Shown here: positions 62,758-64,000 of the stretch, in pieces
Layout of the letters: each line of letters opens with the position of its first letter
How positions within the stretch are numbered: position 1 is the stretch's first letter
NCBI GenBank assembly: GCA_029207755.1
Contig: JARCOQ010000003.1
Span: 44,350,144 to 44,414,143 of the forward strand
Origin: Chamaea fasciata
Taxonomy: Eukaryota > Chordata > Aves > Passeriformes > Sylviidae
DNA length: 64,000 nt
Direction of reading: 5' to 3'
Notes under the pieces: model-generated
Databases searched by the model: none
Told to the model about the DNA's origin: nothing
The model's input: only the letters and a program-made list of their open reading frames with translations
Program-made: the position numbers and the translations under genes

Positions 62758-64000
62758 CTGTAAGAATAAAAACATCTTTTATTTGCAATTTGCAATTAAG
62801 AAGCCCGTCAGACTATAGTCTGAAACCCTGAACAAATCAAAGTCCTCTTCAAAAGAAGAAACTGGAAATGTATTCCAAATATTGAAGACTGAGCACAAGA
62901 CTGCAACCCACTCAGTGGAACAGAGCATCACTCAGAGGTCTAATGAGGGCTGGCAGCAGCACCAACCCAAAATGGCAATTCCTCTCCTGGTGGCTACAGC
63001 CAACACCAGCTGTGCAGGGCAGCACAGCAGCAGCACAGCACACCTCATGCACTGCAGGCAAACAGAAGCAAGAGAATCAGAGTAATACAGGAATTATCTA
63101 CCTGACTTCTAACAACAAGCCACAGAAGAACTGTCTGTAAGTCAAGGCTAGCTAGTTCTGAAGTGCATGGTGCACCACAAAGGAAGGGGAACTTAGGAGG
63201 CCACAGCAGATACACACAGGGCACTTTCTCAGCTACTTTATAGCAAAGACTTGGGAACTAGTTAATAAGTGGCAGTTTCTCCACATCCCTCAGCAAGAGC
63301 AATACTAAAGTATACATTTCTGAAACCTGAGGAAAGCAAACATTTACAGATGGAACAAACATCTACAGATTTAACTGCCTAACCTAAAGGCAAAAAGTTG
63401 GTCTGCTACATGGAGCTGTACCACCCCAGCAAAACTAGTGTAATTAAAGTTGCTTTTAATGCAGCTAGGCAGGTCTAAAGATATTTTTATAGTAGCAACT
63501 CTTCATACAATAATAATAATTATATTAACACTGGCAATTTCTTTAGAGTAATCATTTTTGTAATCAGTTCATCAGCTGAAAAGGTTACACCACTAAAACC
63601 TCTGAATACAGCCCATGGTCCTTTCTCTCTTTGTCCTCTGCGTCGGCTCAGAAAACTCCTGTACGGACAAAGAAAAACTGCCACACAGCCCTGATTTTTC
63701 TTTTGACTGATTTTCTTTTGATTTTACAAGCTGGAAATACTTCCAAATATGAGTAGCAGTTTTGCACAGTAATTAAAAATTTTCAATTGTCCACATGACG
63801 GAGACAGTCAGAAACACTATTCCCTATATAGTGATAACCTAGCATGTGGCATTTACTGACAAGACTGTTCTTTACAGAAAGGGAGTTCACATTCTAACTA
63901 GATGGAACACCCTTTTACCTTAATACACCACCTTAATAACACTTAGCACCTAGATTTCTACAACTAACTGACCTGTGTATGTAATTTGACACTATAGATG
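62758..64000 (-). other. TOMM20: TOMM20 intron 1 (3' part)
   Basis: The intron runs off the right edge of the window. It is A+T-rich and unique, with no repeat or RNA gene I can recognise. The codons for residues 1-40 (membrane anchor) do not occur in it, so exon 1 and the CpG-island promoter expected for this housekeeping gene must lie beyond 64000. Confidence 0.85.

Noticed and set aside
60384..64000. Possible H/ACA snoRNA (in human, SNORA14B is hosted by TOMM20 as I recall)
   Set aside because: I could not find a convincing two-hairpin structure with H and ACA boxes in the visible introns. A covariance search of all introns, including the part of intron 1 outside the window, would decide.

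Overview
The window is vertebrate nuclear DNA, almost certainly from a bird and probably from a songbird (order Passeriformes). Three things point there. The only protein-coding gene I can recognise is a multi-exon vertebrate gene with GT-AG introns, a polyadenylation signal and no bacterial-type signals. Interspersed repeats are sparse and of bird type. One repeat near 35.0 kb is a tRNA-Ile-derived head joined to a CR1-like tail, the structure of the passerine SINE family TguSINE1.

Layout. Roughly the first 57 kb hold no gene I can support: this is an intergenic desert of unique sequence with short A-rich runs, small tandem duplications, a few old retroposon fragments and four CpG-dense patches (about 1.1, 40.2, 48.4-49.1 and 51.2 kb). 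The 48.4-49.1 kb patch is the best candidate for an unannotated promoter: dense CpG, paired GC boxes, a G-quadruplex motif and a downstream donor-like site. Beyond about 52 kb the sequence becomes visibly richer in A+T and chance open frames thin out.

The right end, from about 59.97 kb to the window edge, is the 3' part of TOMM20 on the minus strand, encoding the mitochondrial outer-membrane import receptor Tom20. Exons 2 to 5 are present with exact splice sites. They code for residues 41-145 of what would be a 145-residue protein, the same length as human Tom20. Exon 1 (membrane anchor, promoter) lies beyond base 64000. The presequence-binding groove residues are all intact. The last exon carries two serine replacements relative to human.

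In human, TOMM20 lies next to a long gene-poor interval toward IRF2BP2, and the desert here fits the bird counterpart of that interval. That synteny is an inference, since IRF2BP2 is not in the window. I found no operon, CRISPR array, autonomous mobile element or novel multi-gene system. The items worth a second look are regulatory or structural: the CpG patches, CTCF-like sites, a GAAA-capped perfect hairpin, homeodomain-core clusters, a strand bias of long A runs and the Tom20 tail changes.
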